This document shows, in pieces, positions 1 to 6,543 of a stretch of DNA of 41,307 nucleotides (within the stretch, counting starts at the first letter, position 1; each line of letters starts with the position of its first letter). The translations under genes were made by a program, and so were the position numbers. Under the pieces are notes generated by a model. It was not told where the DNA came from. It worked only from the letters and a program-made list of their open reading frames with translations, and searched no databases. Location of the stretch: positions 1 through 41,307 of the forward strand of contig CANEGK010000021.1 in the NCBI GenBank assembly GCA_947427035.1. The letters run 5' to 3'. Origin of the DNA: an uncultured Clostridium sp. (GTDB taxonomy: Bacteria; Bacillota; Clostridia; Oscillospirales; Butyricicoccaceae).

Positions 1-135
1 TTTTAACGCGTTTTTATCTTGATAAAGATGTATTGTATTTTTTATGCAGGTTGCAGCCATTATAACCTCTGATTTTCATTTTTACAGAACTTTTCCCAAT
101 CAGTCTAAATAGCCAATTATTGTGCGTTAATAACA
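1..135. other. AT-rich non-coding left edge
   Basis: No supportable gene is seen here. The stretch is clearly richer in A and T than the adjacent lysis genes and follows the terminator of the late operon. It may be the end of the phage or flanking host DNA, but no attachment repeat can be shown from one window. Confidence 0.5.
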
Positions 136-172
136 AAAACGCCGCCCCATCATCAACATGGGACGGCGTTTT
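136..172 (-). terminator. Rho-independent terminator of the late operon
   Basis: A 15-bp stem (136-150 with 158-172, one C/A mismatch that becomes a G-U wobble in the minus-strand RNA) with a 7-nt loop begins two bases after the lysin stop codon. On the minus strand it is followed by a T-run. It closes the leftward late transcript. Confidence 0.88.
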
Positions 173-173
173 C

Positions 174-737
174 TCACACCCCGAAAATAGTATACCGGGG
201 GTTCCGGTTCTGCGCGTCGTTGTCCAGCACATCGGGCGGGGCGTACAGCAGCTTGCCCGCGACCTCGACGGTCTTGCGGTAGGACTTGTCATACTTTCCG
301 GCGTAAAAGCCCGGGTCGGCCAGCATCAACCGGCCATCGGGCGCAAGGCCGAGCACTACGACGTAATGCCCGCCGTCGGAAAACACACCCTTATACCCCG
401 CCCGGTCGCCGCCGGTGTTGCAAATGGCGATGGCTCCGCGCTTTAACGCCGCCGGCAGCTCGGTCACATCATTGCTCTGCGTCACCGTCAGGCCAAAAGC
501 CCTTGCCAATGCCTTTGCCAGCACGGCCATGTCGGTGCCCGAAGCCGCCCGCGCCCCGCATTCGATGGCAAAGGCCGCCGCCTGTTCCGGCGGAAAACTC
601 TGCCCCGTCAGCGTTTCGACGAGCATACTGGCGCACGTCGGCCCGCAGCCCGAGCTCGCCACCGTCGCGTTCGGATACAGGCGGCTCGGGTACTTGATTT
701 TGGGGTAGTCCCTTTGAAAATAGACTACCCCTGGGTA
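174..737 (-). CDS. C39-like cysteine peptidase domain, apparently made by -1 frameshift
   Basis: The 187-residue product resembles papain-fold C39-like peptidases used as phage cell-wall or peptide-cleaving enzymes. The nucleophile is probably the Cys in SSGCGPTCAS, the His lies in GGHYVVVLG, and a following Asp in LADPG completes the site. No ATG, GTG or TTG lies in this frame between the end of the upstream gene and the catalytic Cys. The only upstream option is a GTG at 836, which lacks a good ribosome site and would translate the upstream gene out of frame. The frame is instead entered from the glycosidase gene by a -1 slip at 737-743, giving a fusion of about 458 residues. Alternatives are a sequencing indel or a non-standard start. 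It is the last gene before the terminator and completes the lysis module. Confidence 0.72.
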   Translation of the reverse strand, partial: YPGVVYFQRDYPKIKYPSRLYPNATVASSGCGPTCASMLVETLTGQSFPPEQAAAFAIECGARAASGTDMAVLAKALARAFGLTVTQSNDVTELPAALKRGAIAICNTGGDRAGYKGVFSDGGHYVVVLGLAPDGRLMLADPGFYAGKYDKSYRKTVEVAGKLLYAPPDVLDNDAQNRNPRYTIFGV

Positions 738-743
738 AAACCC
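702..743 (-). promoter_or_regulatory. Candidate -1 programmed ribosomal frameshift signal
   Basis: On the minus strand the heptamer G GGT TTT (743-737) lies in the correct zero-frame phase. After a 5-nt spacer comes a perfect 9-bp inverted repeat, GGGGTAGTC (731-723) pairing with GACTACCCC (710-702) across a 12-nt loop. The zero-frame TAG stop of the upstream gene sits inside the first stem arm. Slippery site, spacer length and stem fit the classical X XXY YYZ model. Slipping joins the glycosidase frame to the C39 frame. Confidence 0.7.
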
Positions 744-1549
744 TCGAGCGAGCGGACATAGGCTTTGCGCGGCCCGCTGCCCGTCGGGTAGGTCACCGGA
801 ATCAAAAGATTCTGCGTGATGCTCCCGACCTCGCACGCGTCGCTTTTGTCGATATACCGGCCCGGTTCCACGGCCCCTGACGCCGTGTATACCGGTTGCT
901 TTTTGGTTGCGATGGCTCTCAATTTGACCTCTCCTTTGTCTTGTGTCTCCGCCTCATCGCCTTCCCACGCGGCGATGACATTGGCGATTTTGCGGTTGTC
1001 GGTCGGGCGGTTGATGCACTTTCCGCCCGCGTAAAGCTGTGAACTTCCCCCGCCGTCCAGGTTGACGGCCTCGGTCATGCCCAAGGCCAGCAGCCGGCCG
1101 GCAAAGGCGTCCAGCGTCAGGTTGCCGGCGCTGGCGATGAAAAAAATCCGCTCCCCCTTGCGCGCCACCGCGCTGCGCCGCGTCGGCGTGTTGAAGACCC
1201 TGGGGTCTTCGATGCTTTGGGCCATCCGCCGCCCGTCCTGAATCAGCCCGGGGTAGCCGCTCACATACCCGCGCCAGGCTTTTGACCACGGCCCGCCGAA
1301 ATCCGGGCCGTCCCGGCCGACGCCGAAGCCGTAACCGCTGCCGGCATCATGGGCCAGCACGCCGTCGTAAATGACGGTGCCGATGGGGCTGGATGCATTG
1401 TGAAACAGGCTGCCGTTGATTTGCGCCGCCGGCGCGCGCAGCGTCTGGAACAGCGCCTGCGTTTTGCCGTTGAGCGGCACGATTTCAAACCGCGCATTCG
1501 CCGGGATGTCCACAACCCATAGCCCCTTTGTCTGGTAATGGTTAATCAT
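725..1549 (-). CDS. Phosphodiester glycosidase (NAGPA-like) lysis protein
   Basis: The 274-residue protein matches the NAGPA/phosphodiester glycosidase fold, seen in phage and bacterial cell-wall enzymes. The family signature NLDGGGSSQL is present near residue 185, preceded by a conserved INGSLF motif near residue 45. The last 60-70 residues look like an SH3-like wall-binding module. The start is the ATG at 1549, which overlaps the stop of the upstream holin gene (GATGATTAA). The gene ends with TAG inside a stem-loop that, with an upstream slippery heptamer, probably diverts some ribosomes into the C39 peptidase frame. Its exact substrate cannot be read from the sequence. The position after the holin points to a role in lysis. 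Confidence 0.8.
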   Translation of the reverse strand: MINHYQTKGLWVVDIPANARFEIVPLNGKTQALFQTLRAPAAQINGSLFHNASSPIGTVIYDGVLAHDAGSGYGFGVGRDGPDFGGPWSKAWRGYVSGYPGLIQDGRRMAQSIEDPRVFNTPTRRSAVARKGERIFFIASAGNLTLDAFAGRLLALGMTEAVNLDGGGSSQLYAGGKCINRPTDNRKIANVIAAWEGDEAETQDKGEVKLRAIATKKQPVYTASGAVEPGRYIDKSDACEVGSITQNLLIPVTYPTGSGPRKAYVRSLEGFTQG

Positions 1550-1844
1550 CGCTTTTCGCCTGCTTGATGAGCTGATGCACATACACGCTGGCGCCGGCGC
1601 ACAAAATGCCCTGCGTCACCGCCGTAAAGGCGGCCAGCACGCCGTCGCGCCATCCCGTCAGGGCGCTGGTGCCCAGAACGTACGCCGTCGCCAGCACGAC
1701 CCCCGCCAGCCCCAGCAGCAGCGGGATGAAATTATCCGAAACGCGCTGGGATTTTTTCAGCCCCGCGCCCAGAATATACAGCACCGGCGCCAGAACCAGA
1801 AGCTCCGGCCGGATGAAGCTGCTCAGATACTCCATAACAAACAC
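1542..1844 (-). CDS. Phage holin
   Basis: A 100-residue protein with two or three hydrophobic segments (about residues 15-28, 40-60 and 75-93), a short charged linker containing KKSQR, and a charged tail ending QAKSDD. The opening YLSSFIRPELLVLAPVLYIL and overall design match small holins of Clostridia phages (Phage_holin_5_2-like; family name from memory). It would form membrane lesions that release or activate the lysins encoded just downstream. A second ATG at codon 4 is an alternative start. Confidence 0.75.
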   Translation of the reverse strand: MFVMEYLSSFIRPELLVLAPVLYILGAGLKKSQRVSDNFIPLLLGLAGVVLATAYVLGTSALTGWRDGVLAAFTAVTQGILCAGASVYVHQLIKQAKSDD

Positions 1845-1849
1845 CTCTG

Positions 1850-2101
1850 CTATTTATGATATTCTTCAAGGTCGTCAATGCGATGGTTGACCACCTTGAT
1901 TTGCTCTTCGACGACCGGCATCCGCCGCGCGAAGTTGTTGTGCTCGCGCACCTCGCGCGTCAGCTCCGCAAGCCGGGCGTCGGTCACGGCCTGCGCCGTG
2001 CGGATGCTCTCGTCCGTCCTGCGGGCCGTCGCCGCATTGGACACGATGACCCCCAGCAGCGCCAGCCCGCCCGTGATGAGCGCGACGATGATTTCCGTCA
2101 T
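1850..2101 (-). CDS. Small XhlA/holin-like membrane protein
   Basis: About 83 residues from ATG 2101, preceded by AGGGGG. One N-terminal transmembrane segment (EIIVALITGGLALLGVIVSN) is followed by a charged coiled-coil-like region with heptad spacing (TREVREHNN, VVEEQIKVVNHRIDDLEE). This layout, next to a holin gene, resembles XhlA-type lysis accessory proteins, with the topology reversed relative to some members. The assignment is by topology and context only. Confidence 0.6.
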   Translation of the reverse strand: MTEIIVALITGGLALLGVIVSNAATARRTDESIRTAQAVTDARLAELTREVREHNNFARRMPVVEEQIKVVNHRIDDLEEYHK

Positions 2102-2126
2102 GTCATGTACACCCCCTGAAAAATAC

Positions 2127-2150
2127 AAAAGCCCCGTTTGACAACGGGGC
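2127..2150 (-). terminator. Terminator of the module 1 peptide mRNA
   Basis: A perfect 8-bp stem, GCCCCGTT (2131-2138) with AACGGGGC (2143-2150), and a 4-nt loop, followed on the minus strand by TTTTGTATTTTT. It overlaps the -35 box of the facing antisense promoter. It also sits inside the late operon, before the lysis genes, so late transcription must pass it or restart. Confidence 0.75.
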
Positions 2151-2166
2151 GGGAAGCGCGTATAAT
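2138..2166 (+). promoter_or_regulatory. Consensus sigma-A promoter for antisense RNA, module 1
   Basis: TTGACA (2138-2143), 17-nt spacer, TATAAT (2161-2166): a perfect consensus promoter pointing rightward, against all nearby phage genes. No gene of ordinary size follows, so it most likely drives a small RNA starting near 2173. Confidence 0.85.
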
Positions 2167-2172
2167 ATGGAT

Positions 2173-2263
2173 AGAAAAGGGCGCTGTTGCGAGACGGTTA
2201 GCCCAGAATCAAGGTGCTAAACTACGTTAGCCGCTTGGGGGGCGTCCCGGGCGGCTAACACGC
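2173..2263 (+). ncRNA. Putative antitoxin antisense RNA, module 1
   Basis: The predicted RNA begins after the consensus promoter and could end at the 9-bp stem GTTAGCCGC (2226-2234) / GCGGCTAAC (2251-2259) followed by CTTTT, or continue to the terminator at 2469. It is antisense to the 3' half of the peptide mRNA. Boxes GGCGCTGTTGC (2180-2190) and CGGTTAGCC (2195-2203) are repeated at the 5' end of the peptide mRNA. The ends are predictions. Confidence 0.55.
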
Positions 2264-2341
2264 TTTTATGGACAGTATGTAGGCCAAAATGGCCAGACAC
2301 ACCAGAAACCGCAGGAATTGCTTCCGCCGGTGTTCCCACAT
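2255..2341 (-). CDS. 28-residue hydrophobic peptide, putative type I toxin (module 1)
   Basis: The peptide starts MWEHRRKQFL and continues RFLVCLAILAYILSIKAC. A basic N-terminus is followed by one membrane-spanning stretch, typical of type I toxins. An AGGGGG ribosome site lies 9 nt upstream. The TAG stop forms the start of the stem shared with the antisense RNA. It has its own promoter (2403-2432) and faces a stronger convergent promoter. A start 7 nt upstream would give a different, non-membrane peptide and seems less likely. The toxin role is inferred from architecture, not from recognised homology. Confidence 0.55.
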   Translation of the reverse strand: MWEHRRKQFLRFLVCLAILAYILSIKAC

Positions 2342-2402
2342 CAAGCATCACCCCCTCTGTATGAGAGAGTGGCTAACCGCCGTTTGCAACAGCGCCTGTC
2401 TT

Positions 2403-2432
2403 ATTCTATCACACGCCGCCGCCCGTTGTCTA
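2403..2432 (-). promoter_or_regulatory. Promoter of the module 1 peptide
   Basis: On the minus strand TAGACA (2432-2427), 18-nt spacer, TAGAAT (2408-2403). The predicted start near 2397 places the repeat box GGCGCTGTTGC (2396-2386) at the very 5' end of the mRNA. It is weaker than the facing consensus promoter. Confidence 0.55.
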
Positions 2433-2447
2433 TCTTTGTCGTATGCC

Positions 2448-2469
2448 GCCGCCCGAGGGCGGCTTTTTT
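2448..2469 (+). terminator. Rightward terminator behind the module 1 antisense RNA
   Basis: A 7-bp stem GCCGCCC/GGGCGGC with a 2-nt gap and TTTTTT on the plus strand. It can only serve rightward transcripts, so it bounds the long form of the antisense RNA before it enters the tail gene at 2468. Confidence 0.8.
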
Positions 2470-2776
2470 ACTGCGCCTTTACAAACGGCTCGCCGGATTG
2501 CGTGCAGCGGCGCAGCTCGTCCAAAAACGCCGTTGTCTGGGCCGCCAGCTCTTCCGCCGAAAAGGCCCCGTACTGCTCGCGCAGCTTTTCCGGATAGTCC
2601 TTAAAGTACAGGCTTGTCCCGTTTTTCATGTCGCTGTCGAACATGCTTACAGCAACCGACATGTCGATGGCCGGGTAGCTCATGCCATCGGCGTGCTTTT
2701 CGCCCGGCTGGGTCACGTTCTGTTTGCTGATGTCCGCGATAATGCCGCGGTTTTCGAGATAGATGTTTTTGCTCAT
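2468..2776 (-). CDS. Hypothetical tail-region protein
   Basis: A 102-residue soluble, slightly acidic protein with no motif I recognise. The start ATG at 2776 has AAGGAGAG upstream. It follows the second glycine-rich fibre gene and precedes the lysis cluster, the usual place of small fibre-associated or host-interaction proteins. No membrane segment or signal is visible. Confidence 0.65.
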   Translation of the reverse strand: MSKNIYLENRGIIADISKQNVTQPGEKHADGMSYPAIDMSVAVSMFDSDMKNGTSLYFKDYPEKLREQYGAFSAEELAAQTTAFLDELRRCTQSGEPFVKAQ

Positions 2777-2820
2777 GGTGTTTTACTCTCCTTTACAATT
2801 TAGTTGTTTATGGTCAATTA

Positions 2821-3477
2821 TTACGCTGCTCTTGTGTATGTCAGGATGCACAGACCCGGCGCGCCGGTGCCGCCAATGCCAGCGGAATTATTTGATGTGG
2901 TCCCGTAGCCACCACCGCCGCCGCCACCGCTGCCAAATCCAGTGCCGCTGCATCCAGAAGATGCAGAAGAGTTACCATATCCTGCCCCGGTTCCGCCAGA
3001 ACCGCCTCTTCCGTATGGAGAATCCTGCCCACCGCCGCCGCCGGGGCCAACTCCCCAAGATGAACTGGTGCCCGGTACATTAGCCGGGCCACCGGATTCG
3101 CCACCGCGTGCTGCTGTCTCATATGTAAAACTGCCGCCAGCCGGGCCGGCATCACCCGTGCCACCGGGCGCGGTTACATAAGAGCCGAAAGATGTTGCGT
3201 CCCCATCTCTACCGTAACCATTACCGCCCAAGCCAATAGTTATAGCGACTTCTTCGCCCTCGGTTATTTCTACAGCTTGTGTGACGACAGACCCGGCAGC
3301 ACCGCCACGCCCACCATAATTGCTTCCAGATTTCCCGCCCTGCCCACCGCCGACGCAGGTGACAGTCAAGTCCTTTATGCCCGGCGGGGCTGTCCACGTG
3401 CAGCTTGCAACGATAAACTCGGTGACTTTTACCTCTTTTCCACCCCCGCCCTGCGGGAAGCCGTTCAGAATCGGCAT
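2821..3477 (-). CDS. Glycine-rich tail fibre/adhesin, second copy
   Basis: A 218-residue protein. After an N-terminal GGGGKE segment it has a WTAP-type entry motif (ASCTWTAPPGIKDLTV) followed by a long Gly/Ser-rich region with GGGGGG runs, and ends CILTYTRAA. The same plan occurs in the larger gene at 3850-5019, including TIG.GGN and a closing C-I-hydrophobic-Y strand, so the two are paralogues. This is a known glycine-rich domain of phage fibre tips and bacterial adhesins, thought to form a polyglycine lattice. It probably contributes to receptor binding. Confidence 0.75.
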   Translation of the reverse strand: MPILNGFPQGGGGKEVKVTEFIVASCTWTAPPGIKDLTVTCVGGGQGGKSGSNYGGRGGAAGSVVTQAVEITEGEEVAITIGLGGNGYGRDGDATSFGSYVTAPGGTGDAGPAGGSFTYETAARGGESGGPANVPGTSSSWGVGPGGGGGQDSPYGRGGSGGTGAGYGNSSASSGCSGTGFGSGGGGGGGYGTTSNNSAGIGGTGAPGLCILTYTRAA

Positions 3478-3511
3478 ACGCCCACCCCCTGCGCGGCGGG
3501 CGTGAAGGCAC

Positions 3512-3543
3512 GGCCTGACGCTAAATCAGGCCCCCCCCCCCCC
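3512..3543. repeat. C13 homopolymer next to a hairpin
   Basis: Thirteen consecutive C residues (3531-3543, poly-G on the coding strand) abut an inverted repeat GGCCTGA (3512-3518) / TCAGGCC (3526-3532). It lies in the 83-nt gap between the 94-residue gene and the fibre gene. The fibre frame has a TGA between the tract and its ATG, so the tract is not coding. Confidence 0.85.
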
Positions 3544-3560
3544 GGTAATTTTTGGTAATT

Positions 3561-3845
3561 TTATACCTCTTCATTTTCTGTGCCCCTTTCTGTCTCAACC
3601 GGATTGTCCAGGGGATAAAACGTCCCTGTTTTCTCGTCATACGACCAGCCATCGGGCGGTGTGGGCTTTATAAAGTGCGCGTCGCCGCTTTTGCTGTCGT
3701 CATAGCCCCAGCCTTCAAACACATAGTCGGGCGCTTCAACGAAAACAATATCCGGCGCGTAAAGGCCCTTTGTGCTTTCCAATGTAGGATGCTTCATGGT
3801 CGCGTCCCAATGGCACAACCCGCCGAAAATCTGAAATATTTTCAT
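3561..3845 (-). CDS. Small fibre-associated protein (possible assembly chaperone)
   Basis: A 94-residue acidic protein rich in Trp, Tyr and Asp, with repeats of aromatic-Gly character (VFEGWGYDDSKSG, PPDGWSYDEKTG). It sits between two glycine-rich fibre genes, 4 nt after the first. Small acidic genes in this position are often fibre-tip or fibre-assembly proteins, but I do not recognise the family with certainty. The start ATG is 3845. Confidence 0.65.
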   Translation of the reverse strand: MKIFQIFGGLCHWDATMKHPTLESTKGLYAPDIVFVEAPDYVFEGWGYDDSKSGDAHFIKPTPPDGWSYDEKTGTFYPLDNPVETERGTENEEV

Positions 3846-3849
3846 GCTA

Positions 3850-5019
3850 TCACTCCATCACATAATACTGTATGATGCAGATGCCGTCTCCGCCGCGACC
3901 GCCTTCTCCGCTGCTTGCTCCACCGCCGCCACCGGCTGCAATACCGCCATCTCCACCCTTTTCGTATTGTTTGGAACCGCCGTTTCCACCGTTTCCACCG
4001 TATCCGCCTCCGCCGCCACCGCCGCCGTATATATTTGCGTCTGAGACCATGCCGCCATTGCCACCGTCTCCGCCATAACCGCCGCCACCACCACCGCCTG
4101 CACGAGGCATGGTACTATATCCGGTGCCGCCATTGCCGCCACGACCGCCGTAGCCGCCTCCGCCGCCGCCACCATCTTGATTTGCCCTGCCCCCGTTTCC
4201 ACCATAACCGCCTCCGCCACCACCGCCGCCGCCGTAAGAGCTGGTGGTTGTTTTTCCCCCCATTCCCCCAAAACCACCGTATCCGCCTCCGCCACCACCG
4301 CCGCCGCCGCTATAAGGGCCTTCCCCGCCAGTGCCACGATTGGCGTACCCCGGATACTCTGTATGCGCGTTATAAGTGTTCGTACCGTTGATTCCATTGT
4401 TCCCAGATTGCTTCAATGCACCGCCGGCCCCGCCGTTTCCGCCGTAAGTTCCACCGGCTCCGCCAGATGTAACAGCGGATGTAGTAGATCCGCCGCTTCC
4501 ACCGCCGCCGCCGTATGTTCCGCCAGACCCACCGGCTCCGCCGGATCCGTCATGGCCGCCTCCGCCTCCGCCGCCGCCGCCGTACGTTCCGCCATTGCCG
4601 CCTTTTGAGCCGGACAGCGAACCAGCGCCACCACCGCCGCCGTAAGACCCGTTTCCCCCATTATCACCATAAGAGCCACCGCCGCCGCTGCCGCCATCGC
4701 CGCCGCTGCTGCTGTTTCCGGGGGAGCCGCCGCTTGCGGATAACAGGGTTCCAAAAGATGTCACTCCACCGGCCGAGTTGGGGTTGCCACCATCTCCGAT
4801 GGTTATGGGATAAGTCGTCCCTTTTTCTACTTTTAATGCGGAATAAGCCATGTGACCGCCGCCGCCGCCGGCGCCGGGACCATAGCTACCACCACCACCG
4901 CCGCCGAACAGGCGGACAAAAATATCCGTCACGGGCGCTGTCCAAGGCATATTGGATCTGTATATTTCCGTTTTCAGCACGCGGTTGCCCGCTGCCGGAA
5001 ACTGCCCCACAATGCTCAT
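3850..5019 (-). CDS. Large glycine-rich tail fibre/adhesin
   Basis: A 389-residue protein. Residues 1-40 form a short attachment region with a WTAP motif (SNMPWTAPVTDIFVRL). Residues 40-95 hold a small beta domain (YPITIGDGGN). From about residue 95 to 375 it is almost entirely Gly, Ser, Tyr and Asn in GGGGGGYGG-type repeats, closing with ICIIQYYVME. The ATG at 5019 follows GGGAGAG. The glycine-rich stretch is likely the receptor-binding tip of the tail fibre begun by the gene at 5034. The CCG/CCACC repeats on the plus strand here are only the reverse of glycine codons. Confidence 0.8.
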   Translation of the reverse strand: MSIVGQFPAAGNRVLKTEIYRSNMPWTAPVTDIFVRLFGGGGGGSYGPGAGGGGGHMAYSALKVEKGTTYPITIGDGGNPNSAGGVTSFGTLLSASGGSPGNSSSGGDGGSGGGGSYGDNGGNGSYGGGGGAGSLSGSKGGNGGTYGGGGGGGGGHDGSGGAGGSGGTYGGGGGSGGSTTSAVTSGGAGGTYGGNGGAGGALKQSGNNGINGTNTYNAHTEYPGYANRGTGGEGPYSGGGGGGGGGYGGFGGMGGKTTTSSYGGGGGGGGGYGGNGGRANQDGGGGGGGYGGRGGNGGTGYSTMPRAGGGGGGGYGGDGGNGGMVSDANIYGGGGGGGGYGGNGGNGGSKQYEKGGDGGIAAGGGGGASSGEGGRGGDGICIIQYYVME

Positions 5020-5033
5020 ATTCTCTCTCCCTT

Positions 5034-5645
5034 CTAACCGACTATGACGACCTGAATGGGCAGGCTGACAGTCGGCTTTGTGCCGGTGGCCTTGATAGTC
5101 AGGCTGTTTTCCGCCTGCGCCGACGGCCGCAGCGCAGCCGCCTGCATGGCCGTAAACTGCGCGTCGGTGATAGACGTCGACGGCCCGACAATGCCGTTGC
5201 TGCCTGCCGTCAGGCCGGCAACCGTCACCGTCTGCGTCCACGGGCCGGACCCTGTCCACCCCGACGCCGTCAGCGTCGCCGCCACTGTCACAGACTTGTC
5301 CGCCTTGTCACCCATTTGCAGCGCCGCGGCGACTTCGTCTGTGACATCTGCTCCGTCGCTGTCCATAAGGTGCGGCACCCCGCCGGATGTTTCCACCCGC
5401 AGGCTGCCTTCCGGCAAAACCGCCGCCGCGATGCGCCCGTCTTCCCCCAGCGCGGGGACCTGCTCCAGCGCCTGCCCCAGCGTATTGACTCCCTGCTGGG
5501 CGGCGTTGACCTGCGCCATCAGATAATTGTACCCGTGCTGCTCGCTCAGGCCGACGTCGGCGCCGGCGGGCGCGACAATCTGGCCGTACTGCCAGTTTTC
5601 CGGCAAATCGGCCGGCAGGGGCGGGGTAATCGGGTTTTCAGCCAT
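5034..5645 (-). CDS. Tail fibre shaft protein
   Basis: A 203-residue protein with an N-terminal ENPITPPLP segment that probably attaches to the baseplate, a helical stretch (residues 30-65), and a central LDSDGADVTDEVAAAL-like fibre domain. The C-terminal beta-rich region resembles the TVTVAGLTAG strands of short tail fibres. It lies directly after the YmfQ-like baseplate gene, whose end it overlaps by 8 nt. It precedes the glycine-rich adhesins and probably trimerises with them. Confidence 0.72.
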   Translation of the reverse strand: MAENPITPPLPADLPENWQYGQIVAPAGADVGLSEQHGYNYLMAQVNAAQQGVNTLGQALEQVPALGEDGRIAAAVLPEGSLRVETSGGVPHLMDSDGADVTDEVAAALQMGDKADKSVTVAATLTASGWTGSGPWTQTVTVAGLTAGSNGIVGPSTSITDAQFTAMQAAALRPSAQAENSLTIKATGTKPTVSLPIQVVIVG

Positions 5646-6543
5646 TTGTATTCACTCCTTCCGAAACCGGGATGATGTGCTTCATGACGGTCGCGCCGGA
5701 GACCGGCACATAGACCGCCGAAGCCGTCAGCACGCTGCCCGCAGCGTCCAAAAGCTCTGCCTGCGTAATCGCGTCGGCCACGCTCTGCGCCACCGTGTAA
5801 GTCACCGTCAGGGTGCTGCCCGACAGGCTTTTGTCAAGCGCCGTAATGGTCTTTGCCCCGTTGATGCGGGCCGCGGCAATATCGCCCGCGACAAAGGCGG
5901 CGGCCCCTTCGAGCAGGGCCGGCCTGACAGACGGCGTTTCCGGCATTTTTACCACTCCCTGTTCCCGCTCGCTGGCAAAGGGCGAAACGCCCAGCCCCCA
6001 CGAGCCGAGATGATAGTTATATATCCGCTGCGCGGCCGAAACGGTCTCGCTTAAAAGCAGCCCCGCGCGGACATACGGGGTGTTGACGTACACGATGTGC
6101 GCCGGTTTGATTTGGTTGACGGTAAACGCGACCTCGGTCGCATAGGACTGGTTTTGCGCGGCGCTTTCGATATACAACGTGTAATTCGGGTAATCGACCG
6201 ACGCCGTCCACTCCCCGGGGCCGATGAGCTCGTCGAGCTTCTGGCCCAGAAACCCCAGCGTAAAGGGCGGGCGGGTGGAGACGCGGCTCTGCACCCGCGC
6301 GCGGCGGAAGGCGAGCGTTTCGGTCGCCGGGTCGGGCACAATGGAAAAAACCTGCTCCCACGCCGCGACGGTGTCTTCATCCATTGTCTGGAAGAAAAAG
6401 TTGTCGGCTACGGCGTTGAGCTCCCGCGCCAGCAGCTCGAATTGCGCCTGCTCGGTTATACACAGCTGCTGATAGTCCAGAATCTCGCGGTACCACGGGG
6501 GCAGAAGGGCGCAGACCCGCGTGTCGAGGGCGATGCTACGCAC
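5638..6543 (-). CDS. Baseplate protein, YmfQ/XkdT-U-like (DUF2313 type)
   Basis: A 301-residue protein with the N-terminal pattern LLPPWYREI..., an ELNAVADNFFFQTMDEDTVAAWEQ stretch and an RRARVQSRV motif that characterise the tail-wedge family after baseplate J (DUF2313). It connects the J wedge to the fibres. The C-terminal hundred residues add a beta domain with TLTVTYTVAQSVADAI. It overlaps baseplate J by 8 nt and the fibre gene by 8 nt, a tightly coupled order identical to PBSX and Mu-like tails. Confidence 0.85.
   Translation of the reverse strand: MRSIALDTRVCALLPPWYREILDYQQLCITEQAQFELLARELNAVADNFFFQTMDEDTVAAWEQVFSIVPDPATETLAFRRARVQSRVSTRPPFTLGFLGQKLDELIGPGEWTASVDYPNYTLYIESAAQNQSYATEVAFTVNQIKPAHIVYVNTPYVRAGLLLSETVSAAQRIYNYHLGSWGLGVSPFASEREQGVVKMPETPSVRPALLEGAAAFVAGDIAAARINGAKTITALDKSLSGSTLTVTYTVAQSVADAITQAELLDAAGSVLTASAVYVPVSGATVMKHIIPVSEGVNTNG

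Noticed and set aside
174..836. C39 gene starting at GTG 836
   Set aside because: The first 33 codons would be an out-of-frame copy of the glycosidase end and there is no ribosome site; the frameshift model explains the frame better.
3858..4930. CRISPR-like or simple-repeat array of GCC/CCACC units
   Set aside because: The repeats are glycine codons of the fibre gene read on the other strand; no regular spacer-repeat period exists.
2821..5645. Diversity-generating retroelement acting on the fibre genes
   Set aside because: No reverse transcriptase gene or template repeat is visible in the window.
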